From Aulostomus chinensis (lineage: Eukaryota; Chordata; Actinopteri; Syngnathiformes; Aulostomidae), in contig JBBMOA010000002.1 of the NCBI GenBank assembly GCA_037954235.1, positions 5,332,051 through 5,396,050 of the forward strand: 64,000 bases of DNA. Reading direction: 5' to 3'. Under the pieces are notes generated by a model that saw nothing but the letters and a program-made list of their open reading frames with translations, did not search any database and was not told the origin of the DNA. The position numbers and the translations under genes were made by a program. Positions 1 through 10,904 of the stretch are shown one piece after another (the first letter of the stretch is position 1; every line of letters starts with the position of its first letter).

Positions 1-1590
1 ACCTCCAGGGCCATTCCAGTGAACAGGGAGAACAGGTTAGGGACTGGTGCGTCATCGCGGCTCACTGTCAGAGTTTGTACAAGAAACTTCCTACACTACA
101 AACCTGCAGGCGTGGCGTCGAGCTAAACTCGTCGTGTTCAAGATCTCAGACTGTTACGCAACTCTTTGTGCAAAGATGCCCAGAATGCAGCCAAACGCGC
201 TCGTGAGGGCGACTGCAAACAGGCGAGCTGGTTTCTCTCCCGTCTGACTTCTATCCAAACTTTAACCACCTCCAGCTGTGAGGTCCTGAATCCCCTCAAC
301 ATCTCTCTCCTGCCGGCCGTGCATGGAAAGGTAATTAAGGTCACACTGGAGGAAGAAAACCCTGCAGCCCCTCTGATTTACAGCCTCGGATGTTGAGGAA
401 CAGATTCACTGATGGGGGGGTGGGGGGGGGCGTCAGCGACATCACGCCGCCATTCAACAGTGACCCACATTTCCATCTGTAGCACAGACCAGTCGTCATA
501 AACACACAACTTGTAAGGGGGGCAGCGCTGAGTGGCTCGGCCCGCTGAGAGAGGGGCCCCATGGCCGTTTAAACTTATCGACCTTTTATCATCTCTCAAT
601 ATGGGTCAGACTCTCCCAGTCCAAGCCTCTATGGTGGGAGGACTGGCTGGTCCCAGTGCAACGGGAATACTTGGGGCCATTCGACGGAACCAGAGACAAA
701 TCAAGGCGACAGTTAGATAGTAAACAAGTGTGGATGTTTATCACAGCAGCTGGGGTGTGAACGGTTCACCCATCAGCTCTGATGACAAGTGTGAGTGTGT
801 GTGTGTGTGTCAGTGTGTGTGTGTGTCAGTGTGTGTGTGTGTGTGTGAGTGATAGAGATTCTGCACTTTACTTCATCTCAGTTGTCCCTGTGCTACTCAC
901 CACAATACAGTATCAAGGAACACTTCCTGCATTTTAGTGGTTTTTCCCCTTCAGTTACACGAATAAGGAGTCACAAAAAGGAAGCGAGTCAGGGCAGCCT
1001 GAGGTCTGCTGGTCTGTTGTGAGCAGCCTGGTCACAGCAGTGAGTCCCTGTGCTGAGGCTCACCAGGTGACAGAGGGTCTCTACACGACTCAGTTCATCA
1101 CCTCTGATGTTGGAGTGAGCAGTCAGTTTGTCTCTCTCACCAGGAGACCCTCACGGCCAGACTCTGTCTCAAACCACGCGTAGTAAAACTGAACTTCGTA
1201 TTTAAACGTCAAGCTACCAAGTTCGGTTCCTGGTGACGTTCACCAGTACCAGCAGAGGCGGGTTCTAGCAGTCAGGCTCGGCTCAGCACGAACCTCCTCC
1301 AGGCTCCTCGAGTGGATTTCTACCACTTTTCCAAATATTTTCTGACCTCCATTTTCAATTCCATGTTTGTTTCATGACTATCCGACCTCAACCACAAAGA
1401 GGACCCTGCAGCTGATCTGGTCCCAAGAAGGGGGTCCAAGCCCTGGTCCGAGAGCTGGTTCTGGATGAAATCCTGGCCTGACACATACAGAGGGCTGATT
1501 AGATCCAGACTTATCTCAACTGAGCCGGTCTACAGTTCACCAGCGCTCACGATCCCGACTTTCCCTTCAGCAGCAACTCTTTCCCCCTCC
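1..1590. other. Unassigned sequence left of a CpG-rich promoter
   Basis: No protein family is recognised here on either strand. A (GT)n microsatellite lies at about 790-853 and a G-rich homopolymer run at about 414-431. If the promoter at 1.6-2.25 kb drives a minus-strand gene, this stretch would be its first intron. A short plus-strand open stretch around 150-345 is followed by a possible GT donor near 330, but nothing supports it as an exon. Confidence 0.4.
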
Positions 1591-1599
1591 AACTAACTT

Positions 1600-1922
1600 T
1601 TAACGAGTCTGAACTCACGCGTCGCGGTCGTCACGTGCCGTGTTTTTCTCTCAGGAACCTTCCAGAGATTAAAACAAACTGCGCATCTTCGCTGCCACAA
1701 GTCAAGCAGACTGGCGCAAGACTGCGGCGGGACTGCGAGTAACGACACGCACTAATCCCGCGAGTCTCAGGCGCCACATCAGCAGCTGGACCCCGCTCAG
1801 CCCCGCAGCACCGAACTCTGCGAGTTCCCGCGAGCTCCGATCAATCGATGATCGATGCAACCGTGCAGCCACACGCGCCTCGTGCGCGTATCACTAGTTG
1901 GAAAGGCGGTCTCCGTGTATTA

Positions 1923-1966
<44 letters not shown>

Positions 1967-2250
1967 CCGACGGGTACTTACTTGAGATGTGGCGCTAAAC
2001 TGCGAGGGAAAGTAGTAGCGAAGAACTGTGCGTGTCCTGCGGGCTCTGCGTGGACTGGGTGACCTCCTCCTCCTCCTCGATGCGGACAACAAAGCAGCAG
2101 CAGCAGCGAGTCTGCGAAGTGAAGCGCAAGACTGGCGCGCGCGCGCGCGCGGGGGGGGGGGGGGAGGCTCCGCCACACGTGCCCTGCTTTAACCCCTCAG
2201 CCGCCGCCCCGGTCAGTTGATGACGTGCATGATGATGGTGTCAGAGGTTC
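1600..2250 (-). promoter_or_regulatory. CpG-rich promoter with probable minus-strand first exon (about 1981-2220)
   Basis: CpG density rises sharply here compared with the flanks, and the segment contains GC and G runs (2137-2164) and CTC/AGC triplet clusters. On the minus strand a consensus splice donor (GTAAGT, 1980-1975) follows GC-rich sequence, which fits a first exon of about 240 bp whose gene continues leftwards out of the window. The open reading on the minus strand through 2176-1981 has no ATG start and low complexity, so the exon is probably non-coding. A (CA)n microsatellite (1925-1965) begins just inside the predicted intron. The gene cannot be identified from this window. Confidence 0.45.
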
Positions 2251-2349
2251 TACAAGTGGGAGGGGGTCTCCTCTGGGGGGTCGGGTGGGAAGCTGGAAGA
2301 ATATGAATCAAAGATGTAGTGAGGAACCAAATGTGTGAATGATCCTGAC

Positions 2350-3131
2350 ACTAGTGACAGGATGAGCAGGTGAGAGGGTGAACAGGTGAGAGGGTGAGCA
2401 GGTGAGAGGGTAGGAGGGTGAGCAGGTGAGAGGGTAGGAGGGTGAGAGGGTAGGAGGGTGAGAGGGTGAGAGGGTAGGAGGGTGAGCAGGTGAGAGGGTA
2501 GGAGGGTGAGAGGGTAGGAGGGTGAGCAGGTGAGAGGGTAGGAGGGTGAGAGGGTAGGAGGGTGAGCAGGTGAGAGGATAGGAGGGTGAGAGGGTAGGAG
2601 GGTGAGCAGGTGAGAGGATAGGAGGGTGAGCAGGTGAGAGGGTAGGAGGGTGAGCAGGTGAGAGGGTAGGAGGGTGAGAGGGTAGGAGGGTGAGCAGGTG
2701 AGAGGGTAGGAGGGTGAACAGGTGAGAGGGTAGGAGGGTGAGCAGGTGAGAGGGTAGGAGGGTGAGAGGGTAGGAGGGTGAGAGGGTAGGAGGGTAGGAG
2801 GGTGAGCAGGTGAGAGGGTAGGAGGGTGAGAGGGTAGGAGGGTGAGCAGGTGAGAGGATAGGAGGGTGAGAGGGTAGGAGGGTGAGCAGGTGAGAGGATA
2901 GGAGGGTGAGCAGGTGAGAGGCTAGGAGGGTGAACAGGTGAGAGGGTAGGAGGGTGAGCAGGTGAGAGGGTAGGAGGGTGAGAGGGTAGGAGGGTGAGAG
3001 GGTAGGAGGGTGAACAGGTGAGAGGGTGAGCAGGTGAGAGGGTGAACAGGTGAGAGGGTGAACAGGTGAGAGGGTGAGCAGGTGAGAGGGTGAACAGGTG
3101 AGAGGGTGAACAGGTGAGAGGGTGAGCAGGC
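2350..3131. repeat. G-rich minisatellite built of GGTGAG/GTAGGA units
   Basis: About 780 bp are made almost entirely of short units of the type GGTGAGCAGGTGAGAGGGTA and GGAGGGTGAGAGGGTA in varying order. The plus strand is purine-rich (G, A). The octamer CAGGTGAG, which matches both the 5' splice-site consensus and an E-box core, occurs about 26 times. The minus strand has no stop codon for 279 codons simply because of the repeat composition. Confidence 0.95.
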
Positions 3132-3273
3132 TGAGCAGCAGCGACATGGGGGTTCAGGAGGGTACAGACAGGGCCGTGGTCTCACATGAACAAAGGGTGT
3201 CACTTCTCTTTCAGTTTTGCTTTCTGTCAAGAAAAATATCTTGAACACTTGAGGGCTCTGTTTGATGGGTGTT

Positions 3274-3276
<3 letters not shown>

Positions 3277-3325
<49 letters not shown>

Positions 3326-3355
3326 TGAATGCGTTTGAGTGTGTGTGTTTGTGTG
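3277..3355. repeat. (GT)n microsatellite
   Basis: A nearly pure GT tract followed by interrupted GTGTGT sequence. No gene is associated with it. Confidence 0.95.
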
Positions 3356-3549
3356 TGTGTTCTCTCGGTCAATCTTACTCTTTAGTCAAGTGATAACAGA
3401 TTTACTACTGATTCACACTGATAACAAGCAGGTGTGTTAGTAGGTGATGAGCCTCTATAAGCGCAAGCACACACAAACACACAAACACACACTAAACTCG
3501 GCATAACAGACATAAGACTGACAAAGATATAGAAACCAGCTGACTGAAC

Positions 3550-5224
3550 TGGAGGCCTGTCTGAAGGACAGAAACATGGAGGACCATCATTTCCTTTATT
3601 AAACTCTGATAAACTGAAGTTCTTGTGCTGGGCCCAAACACCTGAGGACCACCTGATCTGATGAGACAGGTACCCTGGATGGCACCACCCTGGCCCCCAG
3701 CACCACCGTAGGAACCTAGGAGTTCTCTTTGACCAGGACCCTTTAACTCCCTCATTCAACAAACCTCCAGGACGCCTTCTTCCATCTACGTAACATCGCT
3801 AAGATCAGACACATCCTGGCTCAAGAAGACGCAGAAAAACTAGTCCCTGCTTTTGTCACTTCCAGGCTGGATCACTGCACCTCCCTCCTACCAGGCTGGA
3901 CTAATAAGTCCCTAAAGACTCTCCAGCTGGTCCAGAACGCTGCTGCCCCCCTGACTAGAACTGGTAGCAGAGACCAGGTCTCTCCTGGACTGCTTCTCTG
4001 CATGGCTCCCTGTCAGATTCAGAACAGAATTTAAAATTCTTCTTCAACCATCAAAGTCCTCAACAGTCAGGCTCCTTCATCCCTGACAGAGCTCCTAGTC
4101 CCCTATGATCCAGCTAGAACCCTTCACTCCCAGGATGCAGGGTTCCTGCTGGTTCCTAGAGTTCTAACAGTAGAATGGAGCCAGAGCCTTCAGCTATCAG
4201 GCTCCCCTCCTGTGGAACCGTCTCCCAGTTTCAGTCCAGGACCCAGACCCCCTCTCTAGGTTTAAGAGCAGACTAAAGACCTCCTTGTTGATCAGGCTTA
4301 TAGTCAGGACTGCTTAGGCTGGCCCTTAGATCTGCTGCTATAGGCTCAGACTGCTGGGATCTCCCATGATGCACTGGGCTTCTCTCTCCTCCTCCTGTCC
4401 TCAGACATGTTCCTAACTCCTCTTCTTCTCCCCTCATCCCAGATCCTGGTGCTGCTGGAGGAGGCTCCAGACCTGAAGAGGCTCCAGCTGCCACCTGTAG
4501 CTCCACCTGCTCACGTCCCCGTCTGTCCATCAGTCTCTCCTCCTTTCTCTCTCTCTTTATCTCTGTCCCTCTCTCTCCTTCTGTCTCTCTGTCTTCCTCC
4601 ATTCTCTGTCTTTGTCTCTGTCCATCAGTCTCTCCTCCTTTCTCTCTCTTTATCTCTGTCCCTCTTTCCTTCTGTCTCTCTGTCTTCCTCCATTCTCTGT
4701 CTTTGTCTCTGTCCATCAGTCTCTCCTCCTTTCTATCTCTTTATCTCTGTCCCTCTCTTTCCTTCTGTCTCTCTGTCTTCCTCCATTCTCTGTCTTTGTC
4801 TCTGTCCATCAGTCTCTCCTCCTTTCTCTCCCTCTTTATCTCTGTCCCTCTCTTTCCTTCTGTCTCTGTCTTCCTCCATTCTCTGTCTTTGTCTCTGTCC
4901 ATCAGTCTCTCCTCCTTTCTCTCCCTCTTTATCTCTGTCCCTCTCTTTCCTTCTGTCTCTCTGTCTTCCTCCATTCTCTGTCTTTGTCTCTGTCCTGCTC
5001 TCCTGCTCTCTCTCCGTCCCCACTGATCCTGGATCTGCTCCACCTTCCTGCTGGTAAAGGAAGGTTCTGGTGGCTGCTGTTGCAGGATGTGCTGCTGATG
5101 GAGAATTGTTGGGTGGAGGTTCATTGAAGGAGGGAGGTGCTGGACCTGCTCTACTTGGACAGAGTCAGGACAGAACTTTGGGGTTGGGGTTTAGCGCTGT
5201 ATAAATAAGATTGACTTGACTAGA
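3550..5224 (+). mobile_element. L2-like LINE, 3' end including reverse transcriptase C-terminus and 3' UTR
   Basis: Translating in shifting frames from about 3590 gives the C-terminal L2-clade pattern: AFFHLRNI-like text, SRLDHC, LQLVQNAAA, then R-S-R-L-K-T near 4260-4285. Several stops and frameshifts are present, so this copy is dead. It is followed by a 3' UTR containing a pyrimidine-rich tandem repeat. The copy ends with the typical fish L2 terminus (GCGCTGTATAAATAAGATTG, about 5193-5212) and a short TTGACT tail. The 5' part is missing, as is usual for truncated LINE insertions. Clade assignment is from recognised motifs, not from a search. Confidence 0.75.
4530..5000 (+). repeat. About 91-bp CT-rich tandem repeat inside the LINE 3' UTR
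   Basis: About five copies of a unit containing TCTCTCCTCCTTTCTCTC, TTTATCTCTGTCCCTCT and CTTCCTCCATTCTCTGTCTT follow each other with small indels. The long reading frames on both strands in this segment (SLSLSLS and DREWRKTER types) come from the repeat and are not genes. Confidence 0.9.
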
Positions 5225-5404
5225 AGTAAACATGGTAAGTTGCCACACTCGGGCCAGTGTGGAGGACCGGAGCATCCCTGCATGCTAGCTGAGATGGCTC
5301 CTAGCAGTTAGCCGTCTGCTTCCGTATGCGTGGATGCTGTTGGTATACCAAATACATCAAATAGTGATTGTGAAACAGGTAATTTTGTGGGGTTGTGAGG
5401 GACC

Positions 5405-5645
5405 CTTTAAACCAGGGGTGTCCAAACTGGTCCAGGACAGCGCCGTGTGGCTGCAGGTTTTCATTCCAAACCAGTAAAAGCAACACCTGATTCTACTTAA
5501 ACCCTGACAGAAATCAACTCTTGTATTTTGACAGTGATTTAAGAATTTTACAACATGTCGAAGGACGAATTCCTGGCGCTGAGCTGGAGTCCTGATTGAT
5601 GAGATCCTGGGAGCAGAGCCTCGGGACCCTGGCTCCTCTTTGGGC
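5405..5645. mobile_element. Possible hAT-type MITE fragment
   Basis: The segment opens with CAGGGGTGTCCAAACT, which resembles the CAGGGGTSYCCAAACT termini of many hAT-superfamily non-autonomous elements. It continues with the 'vended product' style text often found in fish copies (GTGTGGCTGCAGGTTTTCATTCCA). I could not find the matching terminal repeat, so the right edge is approximate. Confidence 0.4.
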
Positions 5646-8040
5646 AAGTAAGGAATGGGTTATAGTGTTTGGGTCACGCTTGTTCAGCACTCTTAAATAA
5701 CCTGAGCATCAACTCACCCTGATCAATGCATGGTCAGTGTGTCGGTTCTGTTGCGTGTAGCAGATTACCGTCCCACTCCCAGTCAGTATTGACTGACCTG
5801 TCTGGGTGGAGGCGGGTGGTGGCAGTGAGGTCAGGGTCAGTCTGAGGAGAACAATGGTTCTCCACACACACCACAACAGCACATACAGCCAGTGTACGAG
5901 GGAACGTGAGCCGTGTTCGTGGCTGAAATGGTGTAATTCTACAGCCTCCAGTATGGAGAAGCTGTGATGACGGAGGCCAGACGGAGCTAAAAGTCTGATT
6001 GTTTTGAGTGTGACTGCAAAGTTCAGGCATCAAACAAAGTCAGCGACGTACGGAGAGGTCATCCCTGGCCTTCAGACGCTTGTGGAGCAGCTCTGGATCT
6101 GCTCAGACGCTGCCTGACCTCACCCAGTCAGGCCCACTTCTTTTGTCACTGTAGCTTCGTCACAAACGCTGTGGCCTGATCCGTCTTCCTCCAACCACCA
6201 AAGAGCAATGTCACATGCTGGGGATGAACTTTGATCACTGGCATTCACCTCAGTGATGCTACATGGATGGTACTTAGCTTAGCATGGAGATGTGACGCTT
6301 GAGGAAGAAACAGACATTTACAGGCATGTAAAATGATAAAAAAGAATACAGAAATATGAGCTGGTCGAGAGCAGAAGTCGACGTGGACGTTTTCTGTCTG
6401 TTAACTGGGCAGGAAGCAGTTAGCTTAGCTTAGCACGGGCGTAGGAGGGAACAGCATGGCTCGGGTTGATGACGCGGCCGTGTCAGGGGCAGGTCATTGT
6501 GTAGGTGCCAACTTCTATCTGTGGGGCACTCTTATGATACAAAGACGCCATAAATACTGACATTGAATGAACTTTCATTTGTAGAAACCCATATGAATAA
6601 ATAATGGAGACGCAAGCGGATTGTGAGAAGGAAAGATGTGAAAGTGAAGTTTTGTCTTCATCAACCAGCCAAACGAGCACTCGCCAGAGGACGAGGTCAC
6701 GTTTGACTTTGTCACTGTGAGCTGTCAGTTTAACAATTAATAAATCATGGATGTTAATCACATATACATTTAGCCCTCGTGCATTTAGGATATTTCAATT
6801 CAACTAGATTTGGGTAAATAAATAAATAATCCACCTGACCATCCCCTTCAGGGTGCAGGGGGTGGAGCCTATCCCAGCTGACATTGGGCGAGAGGCGGGG
6901 TTCACCCTGGACGTGTCACCTAAATAAATAAACATGTGAAATGATTCATAAAGGAATAGATAAACATTACATAAGGATCACCATGACAATCACAGGTATG
7001 AGCCACGACTGAACTCACGTACAAGCCGAGTCCACGGACAGGGTCAAGGGTCAGTGTTTGCCACTGCCCCAATTCAAGTGTCAGTCACGACGAGGAGGCG
7101 TGTGCCTGCCGCTGCCACCACCATCAGATGGAGTCAAACATGGCGTGTGGGCTGCAAGAGCCTCAGAGACGCTGCAGTCTGGGGTTGGAGGGGGATTCTG
7201 TTCCTGTGGGGGTCTTTGTGTGACGGGGACCAGCACTGCGGGCTAAACCATTCTAAATCCAGCGAGGCGATCGCCTACCTTCCGTGTTCACATGCCAAGT
7301 ATGGAGGACACCAGCGGACTTTGAGGCAGTTAACATGATTCAGACGTCATGTTTAAAGTTTTGCCAACTCGACATGCAACACCATGAAATGAACAAGATT
7401 AGCTTTGTGAAAACAGGAGTTTTTGTAAGGCCGGACGTGCTAACGTTGTAAAGCTGCGGCCGCGATCCTGGAGAGCCAACATGGCGCGTTCAGTTGAAGC
7501 AGCCCTGCTTGCAAAATGGCCTCATTCCCAATCACCAGTTACGCTGCACTACTTTCTGCAGTAATGAGAGTTAAGTGGGTACATTTGTCTCTGCTTCAGA
7601 CACTCAACTGTCCCAGGAATCATTTGTGACACTAGAGCACCGTGACAGAATCAACCCCCAAATACAAGTTCATCCCAAAGGCATCCATGCAGCTGCATAC
7701 TTGTCATTGTGCCAACTGATGACCCACAAAAGTGACAAGCTTAGTTTAAGCAGTTTATTGTTGAGTTGCCACACTTTAGAGAAACAATTTCTGTCTGTCT
7801 TAATTACAAGAAAAACAGCAGTACAGGTGATTCAGCTGCATTTACAGGACATAAAAAAGGCACTTTATCTGCTGAGTGACGCTAAAAGCTCCAGACCATT
7901 GCTCCCAGTCTACCAGGTCAGAGCTGTGCTGACTGGCCAGTGGTGGAAGCCACTCGCGTACATGAGCTCCAGCAAAGTCGCCTCGAGTGCAGGAGACTAA
8001 ACAGTACCATCATCACGCAAACTGGATTTTAGAACAAACC
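5646..8040. other. Intergenic stretch without recognised genes
   Basis: Nothing coding is recognised between the MITE-like fragment and the ccnb2 3' end. The only assigned piece is a truncated dispersed repeat at 6838-6925. The longer reading frames (for example 7054-7338 and 7575-8000, plus) have no family features and no convincing splice context. Confidence 0.5.
6838..6925 (-). repeat. Truncated copy of a dispersed fish repeat (family A)
   Basis: This contains the segment GTGGAGCCTATCCCAGCTG...CACCCTGGACGTGTCACC, the reverse complement of the 3' portion of the repeat that is more complete at 25203-25690 and 55738-55985. Family A is used here as a local label; the database name is not asserted. 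Confidence 0.8.
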
Positions 8041-8064
8041 ACAAGTTTAGACTAAAAACTACAT

Positions 8065-8070
8065 TTTATT
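8065..8070 (-). terminator. ccnb2: ccnb2 polyadenylation signal
   Basis: AATAAA on the minus strand, 74 bp downstream of the ccnb2 stop codon. It is the first canonical hexamer after the stop. Confidence 0.7.
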
Positions 8071-8143
8071 AAAAACGGATGCGTCTCCACGGGTTGTGGT
8101 GCAACATAAAGTGCAAGTGAACGTTCAAGGAAAGGTGTTGAGG

Positions 8144-10735
8144 TCAAGGGTCGCTGAGAGCAGCTGCCATGTTGCTGATGAGTGGCGACTTGAGCTGAGG
8201 GATGAGACTGATCTTCATCAGCTTGCTGCTCGAGTACTTGTTCTTGACGGCCTGCACACAAACACTCCGTTAGTGAGGAGTCACCCACCGACGCTCATCA
8301 TGTAACGAACCAACCCACCTGGAACTTGGTCTTGCCCTCATTGACAACAACAACATTTTTGGCGATGTGCCTCATGATGGGCTTCAGGTGGGCCTCGTCG
8401 TAGGTGGAGTAGTGCTGCTGTGTGGCCGACTGGCGAGGAGGCAGAGACACATGAGCAGGAAGGGAGCAACTTCATGAAGTCAAAGTCTAGTAAATGCTAG
8501 CAGACGCACCCACGGCAGCCCATCCAGCAGCAGCTGAGCGAGGCACAGCGACGCCGCTGCGACCTCAGAGGGACGGTAGTGCACCATGTCGTAGTCGCCA
8601 AGGGTCAACTCCATCAGGTACTTGGCCAGTGTGTGTCTCTCTATGTCAGACTGGGAAAACCAGACACCACAACATTTTAAAACCCAGTTCTGGTCAGCTA
8701 GGGACTAGAAACGGACTTCAAACCCCTCCAGGTTCATAGGAGGGAGGCCACCTGGTCTGAGCGTTAATCTGCCTAAACATGATCCCTGTACGAGTCCACA
8801 GACAGAGACTCCAGGGTTACGGCAGTGACAGGATCCACACCACAAGTGCACAGACAGAAGCGCTACGGACCTCAGACTCAGAGTGAGTGGAACTTCAGTT
8901 CTAGTACTACAACCTCAGATATCAGAGTCATTCTGGAACTCACGTTGGCCACTTTGGAAGCTCGCCTGAGGAAGTGCAGAGGAAGAGGACGACCCAGCTG
9001 GAAGTTGAGGCCCCTCAGAACCAGCTGCTCCATCTCCAGAATCTGGGCCTTGCTGAAGGCGTTGTCCGTGATGTAAGCGAAGTCCCCCACCTCCGGCGCG
9101 TACATCTCCTCGTATTTGCAGGCCACCAGCATGGCGGTCACGCCAACCAGTTGCAGCTTTCTACGAGAGACCGGCTGGATCTGCAGCGCAGTGGGAAGAG
9201 AGTCAGTGAGGAGTTATAAGTCGTGTGGCGTTTAACGCTGTACCTGAGCCGGTTCCTACCTGGAGGAAGCGATCCAGGATGGCGACTGTGAGGTACAGAG
9301 TCTCCTGCAGCAGCTGGAACCTGGAGTGGACCTGGACCAGCCAGTCAATCAGGAGCGCCCGCATGCGCTCAGTGATTTCATACCCCTGCATGTAGTTGGC
9401 TCGCACAGCCTGCTGCACCTGCACACAGACCAGGACGTTTAAACCTGCCTCACCCCCCAAAAACCCCTGTAGGGTGTGGACTTACCTCCAGGACATGTAG
9501 ATACTTATAGATGTCTTTGACATATTCTGAGCAGAGCTGTGGCATGTCTGCGTCCTGCGCGTCCACATCCTGCACAGTGAGCAGAGCCTGGGAGAAAGCC
9601 TGGCACAGCTCCTCCTCCTCCTCCATGGACACGTCAGCCAACGCTTCTGCAGCTGGGGGGATGGCATCTGCAGGGGCTTGGACCTGGACTGCTGGTGGCA
9701 CCGCAACTACTGGTTTAGCTTTCTGGGGCCCAGGTGCTTTCGCTGCTCCCTTTCTCTGAGGGAGGGGTCATTTGGGCATTAATTGAACCATGAACTTGCC
9801 TGAGTGTGACAACACTGGTTTCATTGAAGCCAGTTCATTAAAGTTTCTTAGCCTTCCCTACTCTGAGGGTTCCCTTTCCTTTTAAGAGGACATGTGACCA
9901 TGCCTGGTTCTTTTTGAGCAGGAAATATTAACAGACTAATGGGACATGGCACTCTTCCCCCAAACACATTTGTACAGCAACAACATTTTCCTTTACTGAA
10001 CAAGCTGAGGGGTTTCCACAAAAACACCCGCACACCACCATCCCAGACCAGAGGTCCACGCAGCAGCAGAGGCCGCCCTGGGATGGTGGTGACGAGCCTG
10101 GAGCCTATCCCAGCGGGGGTTCACCCTGGACGGGTCACCAGTCCATCAGGAGCAAATAAGAGTTCAGTGTCTTGCCCAAGGACACTTAGACATGGTCACC
10201 AGGAGAAGTGGGTACCGAACCAGCGACCCTTGGGTTGCGAGCAGGCTCTCTACCTCTGAGCCACGCCTCCCCTGTGAGATTGTCATCTTAAATTGAATCT
10301 TTTAAACAGACAGTCCGTGTTCGTTGTTGCCAGAAGCATCTTTAGCTATCAGAGATGGACAGTTCAATACACCAGCCAACCTTTGTGTTGAGCGCAGCTC
10401 CGGGGCAGTTGGTGATCTCCCCGAGAGCAGCTCTCCTGGACAGCCCTGCTGCTGCGGCTTTACCCATCTTCACGGGGTTGTCCGCGCCTGGGAGCCGCTG
10501 CTGTTGGACACAGGAGCAAACACAGGGTATATTTTAGAATGAACGCGGGCAGGAACGAGCCAGAAACAAACCTGGAGACATTAGCATGGGCGACCTCAGG
10601 TTAGCTAAAGCTAACCAGAGAATAAACGGCAGTGCTGGCCAACGATGCTAACCTGGAGCACCATCAGAAGCTGTGCTCAAAAAACAAGAACGACTTAATT
10701 TTACTCACAATAGCACGAACGCCCGCGGACGCCAT
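8144..10735 (-). CDS. ccnb2: Cyclin B2 (G2/M cyclin), eight coding exons
   Basis: Cyclin B2 is the regulatory partner of CDK1 at mitotic entry, mainly on Golgi and cytoplasmic membranes. Coding exons run 10735-10709, 10500-10381, 9755-9486, 9418-9260, 9180-8944, 8650-8510, 8429-8319 and 8251-8144. All introns are phase 0 with GT-AG ends, giving about 390 residues (human 398). Exon 3 holds the B2-type stretch DVSMEEEEELCQAFSQALL and QLCSEYVKDIYKYL. Exon 4 carries the cyclin-box core RMRALLIDWLVQVH. Exon 5 has KYEEMYAPEVGDFAYITDNA and LGRPLPLHFLRRASK. Exon 6 continues ERHTLAKYLMELTL and DYDMVHY. The C-terminus KYSSSKLMKISLIPQL is also B2-like. The N-terminus is lysine/alanine rich; a clear RxxL destruction box is not obvious, though RRAALGEITN at the start of exon 2 is the likely D-box. 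B2 rather than B1 is chosen from the exon 3 and C-terminal sequence. Confidence 0.95.
10085..10145 (-). repeat. Truncated family A repeat in ccnb2 intron 2
   Basis: The short GAGCCTATCCCAGC...CACCCTGGACGGGTCACCAG segment matches other family A copies and adjoins the tRNA-like SINE that follows. Confidence 0.75.
10146..10270 (-). mobile_element. tRNA-derived SINE in ccnb2 intron 2
   Basis: On the minus strand the element starts with a tRNA-like head containing an A-box-like TGGCTCAGAGG and a B-box-like GGTTCGGTACC. A body follows that includes the reverse complement of CTTGCCCAAGGACAC, a motif shared with the repeats at 31330-31450. The pol III boxes are seen directly; activity is not implied. 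Confidence 0.7.
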
Positions 10736-10796
10736 GTCAGCAAGGAGAGAGTTTACTCTGCGGTCAACGAAGCTCAACTGTCCGCAGGCAGGAGCT

Positions 10797-10896
10797 TTCA
10801 AATACAGCGTCGTCTCATCTGATTGGATGCAGCTCCGGCACGAGGCTTCTGATTGGCTGGAAGCACGGGGTCAAAGGTTAAAAGCGTTTTCATTGG
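10797..10896 (-). promoter_or_regulatory. ccnb2: ccnb2 cell-cycle promoter: CHR plus three CCAAT boxes
   Basis: Read on the gene strand, three CCAAT boxes (plus-strand ATTGG at 10892-10896, 10852-10856 and 10822-10826) lie about 40 and 30 bp apart. They precede a TTTGAA cell-cycle homology region element at 10802-10797, about 60 bp upstream of the start codon. This arrangement of NF-Y sites plus CHR is established for mammalian cyclin B genes, where it gives DREAM/MuvB repression in G1 and NF-Y/B-MYB/FOXM1 activation in G2. Function here is inferred from the motifs. Confidence 0.85.
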
Positions 10897-10904
10897 TCTA
10901 TACA

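Noticed and set aside
2308..3248. Minus-strand open reading frames of 279 and 108 codons (LSPSHLLTLSPVHP type)
   Set aside because: They lie entirely in the minisatellite and only reflect its unit composition.
4273..5127. Plus- and minus-strand ORFs (SLSLSLS, DREWRKTERQ)
   Set aside because: They are translations of the CT-rich tandem repeat inside the LINE 3' UTR.
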